Source: UBA6770 sp965661115 (GTDB lineage: Bacteria > Bacteroidota > Bacteroidia > Flavobacteriales_G > Salibacteraceae). Taken from it: a DNA stretch of 58,803 bases. The translations under genes were made by a program, and so were the position numbers. The notes under the pieces are model-generated. The model was not told the origin of the DNA, searched no databases, and worked only from the letters and a program-made list of their open reading frames with translations. Positions 17,104 through 26,664 of the stretch are shown one piece after another (the stretch's first letter is position 1; each line of letters starts with the position of its first letter). Where the stretch lies: the NCBI GenBank assembly GCA_965661115.1, contig CBFICO010000005.1:1-58803 (forward strand), given 5' to 3'.

Positions 17104-17595
17104 ATGAGCACAAAAAAAGCATACATAGCAGGAGGCTGCTTTTGGGGAATGGAGGAACTGGTAAGAGTTCGGCCAGGAGTACTGGATACTGAAGTTGGAT
17201 ATTTGGGTGGTGAAAACGAAAACCCTACATACCGCAATCATCCAGGACACGCAGAAGCGCTTGAAGTGACTTACGATTCTACTATTACAGATTTTAGAGC
17301 GTTATTAGACTATTTCTTTTGTATTCACGACCCAACAACCGTAAACCGACAAGGAAACGATATTGGAACTAGTTACCGGTCTGCCATATTTTACCAAAAT
17401 GATGAGGAGAAACAAGTTTCCGAAGAGGTTATTGATGCGGTAAATCAATCGGGGAGATGGAACAAACCTGTTGCAACTACGCTGGAACCCTTTCAGCAAT
17501 TTTGGGCGGCAGAACCCGAACACCAGGATTATTTGCAGCGCAACCCCAACGGTTATACTTGCCATTATGAGCGGTTTAAACCGCTGCTCAAATAG
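17104..17595 (+). CDS. msrA: Peptide-methionine (S)-S-oxide reductase MsrA
   Basis: A 163-residue enzyme that repairs oxidised methionine (S-sulfoxide) with thioredoxin. The active-site motif GGCFWGME has catalytic Cys12, followed by the conserved GYLGG and PTYRNH..GHAEALEVTYD blocks, and the C-terminus ends with NPNGYTCHYERFKPLLK. The length is normal. It is alone in its orientation after the divergent atp operon and precedes tatA by about 95 nt. Confidence 0.96.
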   Translation: MSTKKAYIAGGCFWGMEELVRVRPGVLDTEVGYLGGENENPTYRNHPGHAEALEVTYDSTITDFRALLDYFFCIHDPTTVNRQGNDIGTSYRSAIFYQNDEEKQVSEEVIDAVNQSGRWNKPVATTLEPFQQFWAAEPEHQDYLQRNPNGYTCHYERFKPLLK

Positions 17596-17635
17596 TCACT
17601 TTTCCCATTCAGTTTTTTGGTAACTGCCAGAAACA

Positions 17636-17663
17636 TTTGCGGCACCAATTATTACTACCTTTG
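17636..17663 (+). promoter_or_regulatory. Bacteroidota-type promoter of tatA
   Basis: TACCTTTG (17656-17663) matches the TAnnTTTG -7 element of Bacteroidota. TTTG at 17636-17639 is a -33 candidate with 16 nt between the two, slightly short of the usual spacing. The expected start of transcription, near 17669, is about 20 nt before the tatA start codon. Confidence 0.4.
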
Positions 17664-17688
17664 AGGCCTCTTTTTAAAAAGATATTTA

Positions 17689-17868
17689 ATGATGCAATTA
17701 CTCTTTGCTATGCCAGGCGGACCCGAAATTTTATTGATTCTTTTAGTTGTTCTTCTACTTTTCGGAGGTAGGAAAATTCCCGAACTTATGAAAGGTTTAG
17801 GTAAGGGTATTAGAGAGTTTAAAGATGCTTCCAAAACAGAGGCTACTTCTGACGAGAAGGACAAGTAA
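17689..17868 (+). CDS. tatA: Twin-arginine translocase subunit TatA/TatE
   Basis: A 59-residue protein: a hydrophobic N-terminal helix (GPEILLILLVVLLLFGGRKIP), then the FGGRKIPEL hinge and an amphipathic KGLGKGIREFKDA helix, which is the TatA pattern. TatA forms the protein-conducting part of the Tat system for folded proteins. Two ATGs occur in tandem (17689 and 17692); either may start. The C-terminal tail is short and charged. No tatC is in the window. It lies 50 nt before gatA on the same strand. Confidence 0.92.
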   Translation: MMQLLFAMPGGPEILLILLVVLLLFGGRKIPELMKGLGKGIREFKDASKTEATSDEKDK

Positions 17869-17918
17869 TAACTCCGTTCAAAAATTATATTATACATTCC
17901 TTGAATAACAAACAAGAA

Positions 17919-19325
17919 ATGAAGTTCCCCTCATCCTTATCTGAAGTTAAAGCTGGACTAAAAAACGGCAAGTATTCCTTACCTGAGTTGGTAAACGCCT
18001 ATTTAGATAACGCTCAAAAAACCAAAGACCTCAACATTTTTCTAGAATTGTGGGCAGACGAAGCCAAACAAAAAGCTGAAGAAATTCAAGCTAAAATTGA
18101 AAATGGCACTGCGGGTAAACTAGCGGGAATGGTTATTGGCCTTAAAGACAACATCTGCTACGCTGGTCATAAAGTTTCTGCATCGAGCAAGATTTTAGAG
18201 GGATTCGAATCGGTGTATTCTTCAACAGTGGTTGAACGTTTATTAGCAGAAGATGCTTTGTTTATCGGTAGAATAAATTGCGATGAATTTGCAATGGGTT
18301 CATCAAACGAAAACTCTGCTTATGGTCCTGTAAAAAACCCTCTAAACCCCAAATTGGTTCCAGGTGGAAGTTCTGGTGGTTCAGCGGCAGCGGTTGCAGC
18401 AAACACATGTTTGGTGGCTCTAGGTTCTGATACGGGTGGCAGTATTCGTCAGCCAGCTTCTTTCTGTGGTGTGTTTGGCATAAAACCTACGTATGGAACG
18501 GTATCTCGACACGGATTAATCGCCTACGCCTCTTCGTTAGATCAAATTGGTCCGTTTGCGCACTCTGTTGAAGATTTACAAGCAGTAATTGAAGTGGTTT
18601 CTGGGCCTGATGAATTTGATAGCACTTTGAGCCAAAATCGAATAGCGTTTAACGCTCCTTCTAAAAAACATAAAATAGCTTACATCCAAGAATGCCTTGA
18701 TGCTAAAGGGTTAGACCCAGAAGTAAAACAGGCGCATTTAGATAAAATTGAAGAACTAAAACAAGCTGGACACACTGTTGAAGCAGTTTCTTTTCCGTAC
18801 CTAGATCAATTAGTTCCTTGTTACAACGTAATTACCAATGCCGAAGCTTCTAGTAATCTGGCACGATTTGACGGTATGCGTTACGGCTATCGTTCCGAAA
18901 ATGCGATAGATGTTGAAACCACTTATGCTAAATCTAGAACCGAGGGTTTTGGGCCAGAAGTAAAGCGTAGAATTATGTTAGGTACCTTTGTTTTAAGCGC
19001 TGGTTATTACGATGCGTATTACTCAAAGGCTCAAAAGGTACGTAGGTTGATTCAGGATAAAACCTTTGAAATTTTGGCGAAATATGATTTTATCATTACT
19101 CCTACTACACCGCATACGGCGTTTGAGTTAGGCGCTCACGGAGGCGATATGGTGGCTATGTACCTCGAGGATATTTTTACTGTTCAAGCCCCGTTGGCTG
19201 GAATTCCAGCTATGTCCATTCCGTTATTTACCCACAGCAACGGAATGCCGTTTGGCTTGCAGCTTATGGCAAATAAGTTTGAAGAGGGTAAGTTGTTGCA
19301 GTTTGCTGGAGAGTTGGCAGGTTAG
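17919..19325 (+). CDS. gatA: Asp-tRNA(Asn)/Glu-tRNA(Gln) amidotransferase subunit A
   Basis: A 468-residue amidase that supplies ammonia from glutamine for transamidation of Glu-tRNA(Gln), in a complex with GatB and GatC. The catalytic Ser-cisSer-Lys triad is Lys76 (GLKDN), Ser151 (GGSSGGS) and Ser175 (SDTGGSIRQPA). I start it at the ATG at 17919 (MKFPSSLSEV); an in-frame TTG six codons upstream is less likely. It is separated from the other gat genes, as is common. A bidirectional terminator follows. Confidence 0.96.
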   Translation: MKFPSSLSEVKAGLKNGKYSLPELVNAYLDNAQKTKDLNIFLELWADEAKQKAEEIQAKIENGTAGKLAGMVIGLKDNICYAGHKVSASSKILEGFESVYSSTVVERLLAEDALFIGRINCDEFAMGSSNENSAYGPVKNPLNPKLVPGGSSGGSAAAVAANTCLVALGSDTGGSIRQPASFCGVFGIKPTYGTVSRHGLIAYASSLDQIGPFAHSVEDLQAVIEVVSGPDEFDSTLSQNRIAFNAPSKKHKIAYIQECLDAKGLDPEVKQAHLDKIEELKQAGHTVEAVSFPYLDQLVPCYNVITNAEASSNLARFDGMRYGYRSENAIDVETTYAKSRTEGFGPEVKRRIMLGTFVLSAGYYDAYYSKAQKVRRLIQDKTFEILAKYDFIITPTTPHTAFELGAHGGDMVAMYLEDIFTVQAPLAGIPAMSIPLFTHSNGMPFGLQLMANKFEEGKLLQFAGELAG

Positions 19326-19346
19326 TTAAACAAAATTCAAAAACAA

Positions 19347-19375
19347 AAAAGCCGCCCCAAAATGGAGCGGCTTTT
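19347..19375. terminator. Bidirectional terminator between gatA and the nucleotidase gene
   Basis: AAAAGCCGCCCC (19347-19358) faces GGAGCGGCTTTT (19364-19375) in a 12-bp stem with one C-A mismatch on the plus strand, which becomes a G-U pair on the minus strand. T runs follow on both sides (TTTTCTTTT and TTTTTTG). It serves both convergent genes. Confidence 0.8.
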
Positions 19376-19398
19376 CTTTTCTATAACCTCAATTTCGC

Positions 19399-22300
19399 TT
19401 ATTCAAGAATTATAGGCTTGGTAAGGGTTCCTTGGTCGGTTACTACTTTTAGAATATAAACTCCTGTTTTTTCTTCTTGCAAGTTTATGCTTGCTGTATT
19501 GCTGTAGTTCAAGTTTGATTTGCGAATTACCTGACCTTGAGCTGAAATAACTTCTAACTCTTCTAACTCAAGTGTTCCAGCATCAATGTTTACAATTCCA
19601 TTTGAAGGGTTTGGATAAACACTAATTGCATTTACAAGAGCATTAGAGTTGAAAACAGAAACGGTAGAAGTGTCCTTTGTGGTGGTGTCTAATTGTGAAT
19701 CAAACACATGATAGATACTAATTGTAGAGCTAACCTCATTGGCAACAACCAACATGTCTAATTTATTTGGCGAATCTGTATTTGGAATAAATACCATTCC
19801 CTCTGGACCTAAATCTCCTTCACCAGTGGCAGTATCTCTGTTGTTGTGGTGATCAACAAACGACACAGAATTTGGATCGGTAACATCCCATACATACACA
19901 CCGCCTGAACGCTCAGCGCCAACAAAGGCATACGTTTTTCCGCTTAATTCGCCAACCACAACAGCTTCTGGCTCTGGGCCTTTATCATCAGAGCGGTTTC
20001 TGAAATTTGCTGAAGGACCGTTACTAGCATTGAACAATGGTCCGTACAATTCACTTTGCGAAGAAATTAACTCCATTTCGTTACCGCTATCATAAACCAA
20101 TGCTCCAGTTGTTCCATTCCAGATAGAAAACGAACGAGCACCATACGTGTAAATCTCATCTAAATCTCCATCACCATCAGTATCTCCGTTTGCGGTGGTA
20201 GTTTTTATGTCTCCAATAAGACTAAATACTAACTCCTCGTTCGGGAAAGCTGTTGGGTCTAAATCAATGTCCTTTTTTCTTAAACGTATCTCTTCAGAGT
20301 AACCATCGTAATCCCTTGCATCTCCTTCATTTGCAGTAACCAAATATGTGGTGGTACCTACTGAGTATGAAGTAATTGCATCTGGGTGATAAAAACCTTT
20401 TACTGGATAATTAGAAATGTGCACCTTATCGTGATCGCGATTTCCGTCCAATCCATTACCAACAATAGAGTGGTCTTTTGTTCCTAAAGCTTTTATTGAT
20501 TTAATTGATTTTGAAACCAAATCCACTTCAACAATTGCATTGTTTTCTTGACATGCCACCCAAGCCGTTTTGTTATCGGCAGAAATAGTAACGTACTCTG
20601 GCTCTAAATCTTGAGCAACTGACGATTGTCCGTTGTTACCGAAAATTCTAACGCCATCATTTCTCAATTGATCTACTTGACTATTATACGCTGTAAAATC
20701 TAATTGCGTGGCAGTAGCAGCTGCAGCTCCACTTGATAAATCAATAATCGTAATGCTTCCTTCAGGATCAATGTCGTAATCGTCGTTAGGCTCGCCTTCG
20801 TTTGCAGTAACCGCTAATTTGCCGTTGTGAGAAAAAGCAACCATATCTGGTAAAACACCAGCTGTTACATCATTAATGTAGTTGCCGTCTGTATCGAAGA
20901 AAACCACTTTACCTGCCACGTCAACCGTTCCAGATTCCATTGCACAAGCTACAAGCCCATCATGCACAGTAACACTGTTAATATCTCCGTATGCAGAAAC
21001 ATCAATAGAGTTTTGAATGGATACATTTTCAGGATCTGCAAAGTCAAGCACCTCAACTTTGGCGTTTTCTGAATTTGCAATGAATAAGCGCTTGCTCGTT
21101 TTGTCAAATGCTATAATCTCAGTTGAGTTTCCATTAGTGTCAAGCCCTTTAAAGCTAGAAAGAAATTTAAGCTCTATTGCTTTTGAAGCAGTTGGCGCTT
21201 TTCTATCGTCATCGTTTAAATATACAATCACAAAACCGCCGTCTAACAAGTGGTTTTCTGTAGGGTCAACCTCTAAAATAACATACTCATCCTCTTCAAT
21301 GTTACTATCATCAGTAACTGAAATTGAGAAGTTAAACGTACCGGATTGACCCGCTTGAGCAGTAAATGATTTTTGAGAAACTGTAAAGTCCGTTCCTTCC
21401 GTAGCTGTACTCAAGCTGTTTACTACTACATTAATTGTTGCTGCTTGAGTTGTTTTATTCTGGTAGTCTAAATCGATAGATATGCTTGCTGATTTTTCGC
21501 TTTCTTCAATTACCTCATCAGCAAAAGAAACCTCAACTGGGAAGATATCATCTGCACGCTCAGATAAAATCTGGATGCGCTCATCTTCTTTCATTGGCGT
21601 TTCTTCCTCGTCAAAAGGAGTTGAGCTGTACTTGGCGTTCATATATTCTGCCAAGGCATCTTGCTCAGACCCTGCAACTGCAAAGGTGAATGCGCCAGCT
21701 GCAAGCCCTGTAATTGTGTCCATTTGCACAATATGGGTAGAAGAAGAAGCAAATGGGTAACCGTCGCCACCTCCAGCTAAAAAGTTGAGGGTAACCATTC
21801 TCATGGTTCTGTTAGGGTTTCCATATATAGCTCCTTCACGAACGATTGTGTCAGTTACGTTTCCGTTTTCATCAACTATAACGAAGTTCCATACTCTAGA
21901 ACCTGCAGATTTACTTGGGTCAAAAGATATTTTACCACCACCAATTTGCAACATTTGACCTGGAGTAGCTCCTGGCGCCCATGCAGCAAATCCATGCTCT
22001 ACTAGTGCTTTTAATCCAGCTGGGTTTACTTCCACTATGGTTAACCTGTTGTTAAACTTCATGGTGTTTTCTAAATCTAACTGAGAAACCTCACCTTCTT
22101 TCTTACCTGATAATGGGTTAGCTGCAGGAGGAGCGTAAGAATATACGCCTGGATCTTCTTCTATAATTGAACCGATTGCTGCACGTATGCCACCACCGTT
22201 TTTAAGTGAGAAAACAACTTGATTGTCGTAAGCCTTAGCTGCTGCAAGGTTTGCATCTGCGGTTAGGTTACCCATATTCGATTCTTGGGTTCTAACAATT

Positions 22301-23595
22301 TTTCTTCTACCGTCTAGAAATACATCAGTTTTACCAACAATGTTTCCATCCTTAGCAATTACAATAGAACTAACTGCATCGGTAAGTGTTTTTACCATTG
22401 CACCTTTTCGGTTGCCGGCAAATGCTTTGGCATAATTCAATCCAAACAATGAATCTACCATTAACGAATCTGTTGGGTAAGGACGACTTTCTTTAGGGTT
22501 TATGCTACTCGTAATTAATTTACCATTAGCATCAAACTCAACCACTAAGTGTCCAACATAACTGTATTGCCCATCAACACTAACAACGGCAACATCGTCG
22601 TTGTCTTTGTTTTTAAGCAATACAGGGTAAGGTTTTGTAGCAACATCACCAGATCTAAGTCTTTGACCAGGGTTAGCAAAAATTCCATCGGAACCACCAG
22701 AAACGATAACATCTACTTTGCTAAGTAAACCCGCTAAAGCCTCTTCTAATTGATATTGTTGTAGGTGCGAAACCAAAATTATTTTGTTTGATCCAGCAGA
22801 CACTAAAGCATCAATCTGAGGTTGAATTAAACCTGCTAAAGCATTCATATCATTGGTACCTGCTCCTGGGTTTTTCACTTTAGTATTGCCAGGAGAAGAA
22901 ATGCGCTCTAGCATAGGAGTAGTTGCCCCCACAATACCAATTTTTTCTCCGTTGATAGTAACCATGGTTGAAGGTGCAATCCCTTTAGTTTTTGCCGTTG
23001 GGTTGCTAAAATCGAATTTATAAGTGCTTGATTCTTTAATGGTTGATTCGTACAACCCTGAAAGGTTACCATCTTGACTAAAGTCTAGGTTTGCACTTAA
23101 GTACGGAAAGTTTGCTCCTAACCATCGAACATCCGTTCCTCCGCGTACTTCAGGAGCAATAATATTCTCTATGGCTGCTGTACCTAAGTCAAATTCATGG
23201 TTTCCGAGAGCAGAGGCATTAAAACCAATGGCATTCATGATAGAAATATCAATTCTACCAGCTCCTTCTCTTAAGTTGATATTAGGAATACCTCCATATA
23301 AAGTGTTGTACACTTTTTGGATTGAATCTCTTACACTTCTAGCATCAGCAGAGCTATAAAAAGGTCCAGAGATATAGTTGTCTCCAGCCGATAAAATCAA
23401 GGTATTTGCATACTGCTCTTCAAGTGTATCAATTATAGCAGCGAAATGTGGCGCTTTGGTGATTGCCTCAACTCCACCCTCTAAATCCGAAGCGTGAAAA
23501 ATTTGAAGCCTGTATTGCGCATTGGATCGCAAAGCCATTAAAGATAGTACGATAGCCGTTATCGCAATTTTTACGGCAAATAGAATTGTTTTCAT
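19399..23595 (-). CDS. T9SS-exported 5'-nucleotidase fused to a choice-of-anchor I propeller
   Basis: About 1398 residues, started at the ATG at 23595 (MKTILFAVKI...), which gives a clean signal peptide; an upstream in-frame ATG at 23652 does not. Residues about 28-300 are a metallophosphoesterase (GDNYISG, GNHEFDLG; the first motif reads ASDLEGG, with Glu where UshA has His). Residues about 350-650 are the 5'-nucleotidase C-terminal domain (NGGGIRA, then a GGGDGYPF loop). Residues about 680-790 form a Calx-beta-like domain. A beta-propeller of the choice-of-anchor I type follows (VTANEGDARDYDGYSEEIR). The last 75 residues are a T9SS sorting domain (VYPNPSNGIVNIDAG ... GVYILKV). It is thus a large cell-surface or secreted nucleotidase/phosphatase, probably for phosphate scavenging. 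Activity of the propeller half is not known. Confidence 0.88.
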   Translation of the reverse strand: MKTILFAVKIAITAIVLSLMALRSNAQYRLQIFHASDLEGGVEAITKAPHFAAIIDTLEEQYANTLILSAGDNYISGPFYSSADARSVRDSIQKVYNTLYGGIPNINLREGAGRIDISIMNAIGFNASALGNHEFDLGTAAIENIIAPEVRGGTDVRWLGANFPYLSANLDFSQDGNLSGLYESTIKESSTYKFDFSNPTAKTKGIAPSTMVTINGEKIGIVGATTPMLERISSPGNTKVKNPGAGTNDMNALAGLIQPQIDALVSAGSNKIILVSHLQQYQLEEALAGLLSKVDVIVSGGSDGIFANPGQRLRSGDVATKPYPVLLKNKDNDDVAVVSVDGQYSYVGHLVVEFDANGKLITSSINPKESRPYPTDSLMVDSLFGLNYAKAFAGNRKGAMVKTLTDAVSSIVIAKDGNIVGKTDVFLDGRRKIVRTQESNMGNLTADANLAAAKAYDNQVVFSLKNGGGIRAAIGSIIEEDPGVYSYAPPAANPLSGKKEGEVSQLDLENTMKFNNRLTIVEVNPAGLKALVEHGFAAWAPGATPGQMLQIGGGKISFDPSKSAGSRVWNFVIVDENGNVTDTIVREGAIYGNPNRTMRMVTLNFLAGGGDGYPFASSSTHIVQMDTITGLAAGAFTFAVAGSEQDALAEYMNAKYSSTPFDEEETPMKEDERIQILSERADDIFPVEVSFADEVIEESEKSASISIDLDYQNKTTQAATINVVVNSLSTATEGTDFTVSQKSFTAQAGQSGTFNFSISVTDDSNIEEDEYVILEVDPTENHLLDGGFVIVYLNDDDRKAPTASKAIELKFLSSFKGLDTNGNSTEIIAFDKTSKRLFIANSENAKVEVLDFADPENVSIQNSIDVSAYGDINSVTVHDGLVACAMESGTVDVAGKVVFFDTDGNYINDVTAGVLPDMVAFSHNGKLAVTANEGEPNDDYDIDPEGSITIIDLSSGAAAATATQLDFTAYNSQVDQLRNDGVRIFGNNGQSSVAQDLEPEYVTISADNKTAWVACQENNAIVEVDLVSKSIKSIKALGTKDHSIVGNGLDGNRDHDKVHISNYPVKGFYHPDAITSYSVGTTTYLVTANEGDARDYDGYSEEIRLRKKDIDLDPTAFPNEELVFSLIGDIKTTTANGDTDGDGDLDEIYTYGARSFSIWNGTTGALVYDSGNEMELISSQSELYGPLFNASNGPSANFRNRSDDKGPEPEAVVVGELSGKTYAFVGAERSGGVYVWDVTDPNSVSFVDHHNNRDTATGEGDLGPEGMVFIPNTDSPNKLDMLVVANEVSSTISIYHVFDSQLDTTTKDTSTVSVFNSNALVNAISVYPNPSNGIVNIDAGTLELEELEVISAQGQVIRKSNLNYSNTASINLQEEKTGVYILKVVTDQGTLTKPIILE

Positions 23596-24056
23596 ATTAA
23601 AGTTATATTTTAGAATCATGCGGCTAAAATATCGGGGTAGTTTTAGAGCCATGAAAACAGAGTATTACCCTTTTGAGCAATCTCTGAAAAGGAATTATTA
23701 GCTTAAAAAAAACTGAATGTTATCAATGTTAGCGACTGGTTAGTTGCTGGTTACTGGCTGCTTAATTCAGTTTTATGCCCATATTAACTGAACACTTATA
23801 GCACTCACTATTACTAAGTTTTCTGGTAATTTAAATTTGAAAAACTCTTTAATGGTTACAAGTGAGTGGTTTTAACAATTTTGGTTTTCGGTAAACGCCT
23901 AAAACAGATGTGTTCGTTCAAAACATTGGGCTAAAAATATATTAAGCCTTCTTTTCAAGTAGGCACTTGGTAGTAAGTTTACCTATAGATTACCGATTGA
24001 ACTTTAGAATTGACAGTGAAACAATTAATGAAATGTCCAATTAACCAATTACCAAC
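23596..24056. other. 461-bp intergenic region, AT-rich with 7-bp-period repeats
   Basis: No open frame worth calling. Two stretches are organised in degenerate heptamers: 23729-23763 (TTAGCGA, CTGGTTA, GTTGCTG, GTTACTG, GCTGCTT) and about 24020-24056, where on the minus strand GTTGGTA, ATTGGTT and AATTGGA start right after the receptor stop codon. The region must hold the promoter of the minus-strand nucleotidase gene, but no clear element was recognised. Confidence 0.55.
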
Positions 24057-26492
24057 TCACCTCCCCATATCATCGCCACCAAAACCGCTACCTCTGCTTG
24101 GTCTTTTCTTTTGATTAAGGCGATAAGAAAAAGTAAGTATACCGTAACGCGACATCCATTGAAATTCGGTTTCATCATAAAAATCTGGCCCATTGGTGAT
24201 GTTGATTCTTTTTCTAGTGTTTAGCAAATCACGAACCGATAAGGTAATGGTTCCGTTACCTTTAAGAACATCGACAGAGCCGGCCAAATCGATATTATAG
24301 CGAGGTAATTGCTCTCCTTGAGTGGTGATTTCTTTTGATCTATAGTTAATAGAGGATTGAAAAGAGATTTTATTCCAGATTTTCCATTTGCTGACAGCAC
24401 GAGTTGACCAAGCGTAGGTGTCTGCCGAAAATTGCTGCCCCTGATATTCACCGTCGGTAATGGCTCTAAAAAAGTTGAAACTCCCGTTTACCGACCACCA
24501 CTTTTTAATCTCTTTTGAACCTGAAATTTCTAACCCAAAGGAGTTGCGAATTCCAAGGTTTATCGGAAAACGATAGTTAATTCCTGCAGAGTCTGCAATT
24601 AAAATACGCTCTATTGTTCCGGTTGAATACCTGTAGTATGGGCTCACTAGCAAATTAGAGTTCTCCCATTTTTTCATCCAACCTATTTCAAAAGCATCGG
24701 TAAAAACGGGGTTAAGGTTGGGATTTCCAGTGGATATATTTCTATTGTCGCTCAAGTTGTAAAACGGATATAGAAACCAGTGCATGGGCCTAGAAATCCG
24801 TTTGGAATAACTTCCTTGCACAAACTGGTTTTTCTTGAATTCGTACGACAGGTTAACACTAGGAAAAAGGTTTAAATAATCGCGTTGGTTACGTTCGTTG
24901 GTGCGCTTAAACTCGGTTACAATATCGGTGTATTCAAGCCTTACGCCGAGTTGATAGGAGAAGTTTTTGGTTTTATTTCCAGCCATGGCGTAAGCGGCAT
25001 AAACGTCTTCGGTGTAAGACATTTCGTTGTTAAAAATAGGGTCGGGAATAAACTGAGTTCCATCAAAAAGCGATACATTAAAGTTGTTATCTATTGCTCG
25101 AAGCGTTCCTTTAACGCCCAACTCGCCTTTACCTTCTTCTAAAAACGGGAAAACAAAATCGGATTGCATTACTAGATTACTTCCCTTCTCTTCTGTTTTT
25201 GCATTCTGAATTACATCTGCTGATAAGGGGTTGCTGCTGGTTTCGGTTAGGTCTGCGTCTTCGTAACTGTAATTGGTAAAACCCGATGCATCAATAGTCC
25301 ACTTCATATCCTTTTTCTTAAAGGTTCGAGTGTAGTTAAATTGCCCTTGACTCATATTGTTATTTTGGTCTTCGTCCTCTAGTCTTGAAACCGTTTGACT
25401 TACCTCAGCGTCTGACCCAAAGTCTTCATATAAAAGTTGTGCATCGTTTATTCCCGCGCCATTTCTGTACGTACCAGAAAAGGTTACCGAGTTGTACTTA
25501 TTGAACTGATAGCCCATTCCCAAACGTATGTTTTGATTCCAGCCGTTTCTACTATGGTCTCTTTCTGATCGATATCCAAAAGTGGTATCTGGCCTATAAA
25601 ACTCGTGATAGGTTTTTCCTTGGCCAGGTCGCTCACGATAAGCCAAGCCATAACCAGTAAAGAAGCTAAGTTTCTTTTTGCGATAGTTGAGTGTAAAGCT
25701 CGTGCCTAAATTGTAAGGATAACCTGCTCGTGCCTCAAACACACCATTTAATCCTTTTTTCTTTTCTTTTTTAAGCACGATATTTATGATGCCCACCTCG
25801 CCTTCCGCATCGTAGCGTGCTGATGGATTGGTTATAATTTCAACTTTCTCTACGTTATCTCCTTGAATTAACCGAAGCGCTTCACCATTACTCATTCCCA
25901 TTAATGATGCTGGCCTTCCGTCTATTAAAATTCGAACGTTTTGGCTGTTTCTTAGGCTTACATTTCCTTCTACATCTACATCAACTGAAGGAATGTTTTC
26001 CAAAATATTGGTTACTGTTTGACCTCGGTTAGATAAATCTTTATCAATATTAAACACGCGCTTGTCTAGCTTCAACTCCATTTGTGGGCGCTCTGCCTCA
26101 ACCGTAACCGCTTCTAAAGATGTGCTTGAAGGTTGGAGTGTGACGCTTTTTAAATTGATATCAGCATTGGTAACCTTTAGGTTTTCTATGACTTTGGTTT
26201 CATAGGATAGAAAGCTGATTTTTAAAAAATATGTTCCTGGTTTGGCTTGAACATCAAAATAGCCGTCCATATCGGAAGCAATACCAGAAACTAGAACCGA
26301 GTCTTTTGCGTTAAACAAGGCAACTGAAGCGTATGGAATGGTTGCGCGATTTTCGTCAACCAGTTTTCCGAGAATGGAATAGGTGTTGGCACCGCTAAAT
26401 CCTGGTTTTCCACTTGGCCGACCTTGACTTAGGACTGGTTTTACCGCTGTAAAAATGGCCAGTAAAAAGAATATTTGCGTTAGATGCTTCAC
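24057..26492 (-). CDS. Outer-membrane beta-barrel receptor (TonB-dependent-receptor-like)
   Basis: An 811-residue protein with a signal peptide (MKHLTQIFFLLAIFTAVKPV). Residues about 36-120 are a carboxypeptidase-like regulatory domain (LGKLVDENRATIPYASVALF ... GYFDV). Residues about 125-240 look like the plug (VEAERPQMELKLDKRVFNI, VTNILENIPSVDVDVEGNVSLR, IEIITNPSARYDAEGE). The remaining 570 residues are a beta-barrel of the outer-membrane protein beta-barrel family 3 type. The barrel ends ...ILTFSYRLNQKKR plus a short Gly/Arg tail, so no typical C-terminal Phe is present. No SusD partner is next to it. It probably transports or senses a siderophore, peptide or other ligand; the ligand is unknown. 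Confidence 0.88.
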   Translation of the reverse strand: MKHLTQIFFLLAIFTAVKPVLSQGRPSGKPGFSGANTYSILGKLVDENRATIPYASVALFNAKDSVLVSGIASDMDGYFDVQAKPGTYFLKISFLSYETKVIENLKVTNADINLKSVTLQPSSTSLEAVTVEAERPQMELKLDKRVFNIDKDLSNRGQTVTNILENIPSVDVDVEGNVSLRNSQNVRILIDGRPASLMGMSNGEALRLIQGDNVEKVEIITNPSARYDAEGEVGIINIVLKKEKKKGLNGVFEARAGYPYNLGTSFTLNYRKKKLSFFTGYGLAYRERPGQGKTYHEFYRPDTTFGYRSERDHSRNGWNQNIRLGMGYQFNKYNSVTFSGTYRNGAGINDAQLLYEDFGSDAEVSQTVSRLEDEDQNNNMSQGQFNYTRTFKKKDMKWTIDASGFTNYSYEDADLTETSSNPLSADVIQNAKTEEKGSNLVMQSDFVFPFLEEGKGELGVKGTLRAIDNNFNVSLFDGTQFIPDPIFNNEMSYTEDVYAAYAMAGNKTKNFSYQLGVRLEYTDIVTEFKRTNERNQRDYLNLFPSVNLSYEFKKNQFVQGSYSKRISRPMHWFLYPFYNLSDNRNISTGNPNLNPVFTDAFEIGWMKKWENSNLLVSPYYRYSTGTIERILIADSAGINYRFPINLGIRNSFGLEISGSKEIKKWWSVNGSFNFFRAITDGEYQGQQFSADTYAWSTRAVSKWKIWNKISFQSSINYRSKEITTQGEQLPRYNIDLAGSVDVLKGNGTITLSVRDLLNTRKRINITNGPDFYDETEFQWMSRYGILTFSYRLNQKKRPSRGSGFGGDDMGR

Positions 26493-26664
26493 TTCTCAAA
26501 ACATATGAAGACACAAAAATCGTTGGATTTGTTCTTTACCGTTGCATTTTTAGTAACATTACCTGTATCAGAGTATAAGTGGTTTACTGGTAATTTGAAC
26601 CGTAAAACTCCCTTTGGTAACTTTAGTGCTTAGACACTACTTTTACCAGCCAAGAATTAAATGC

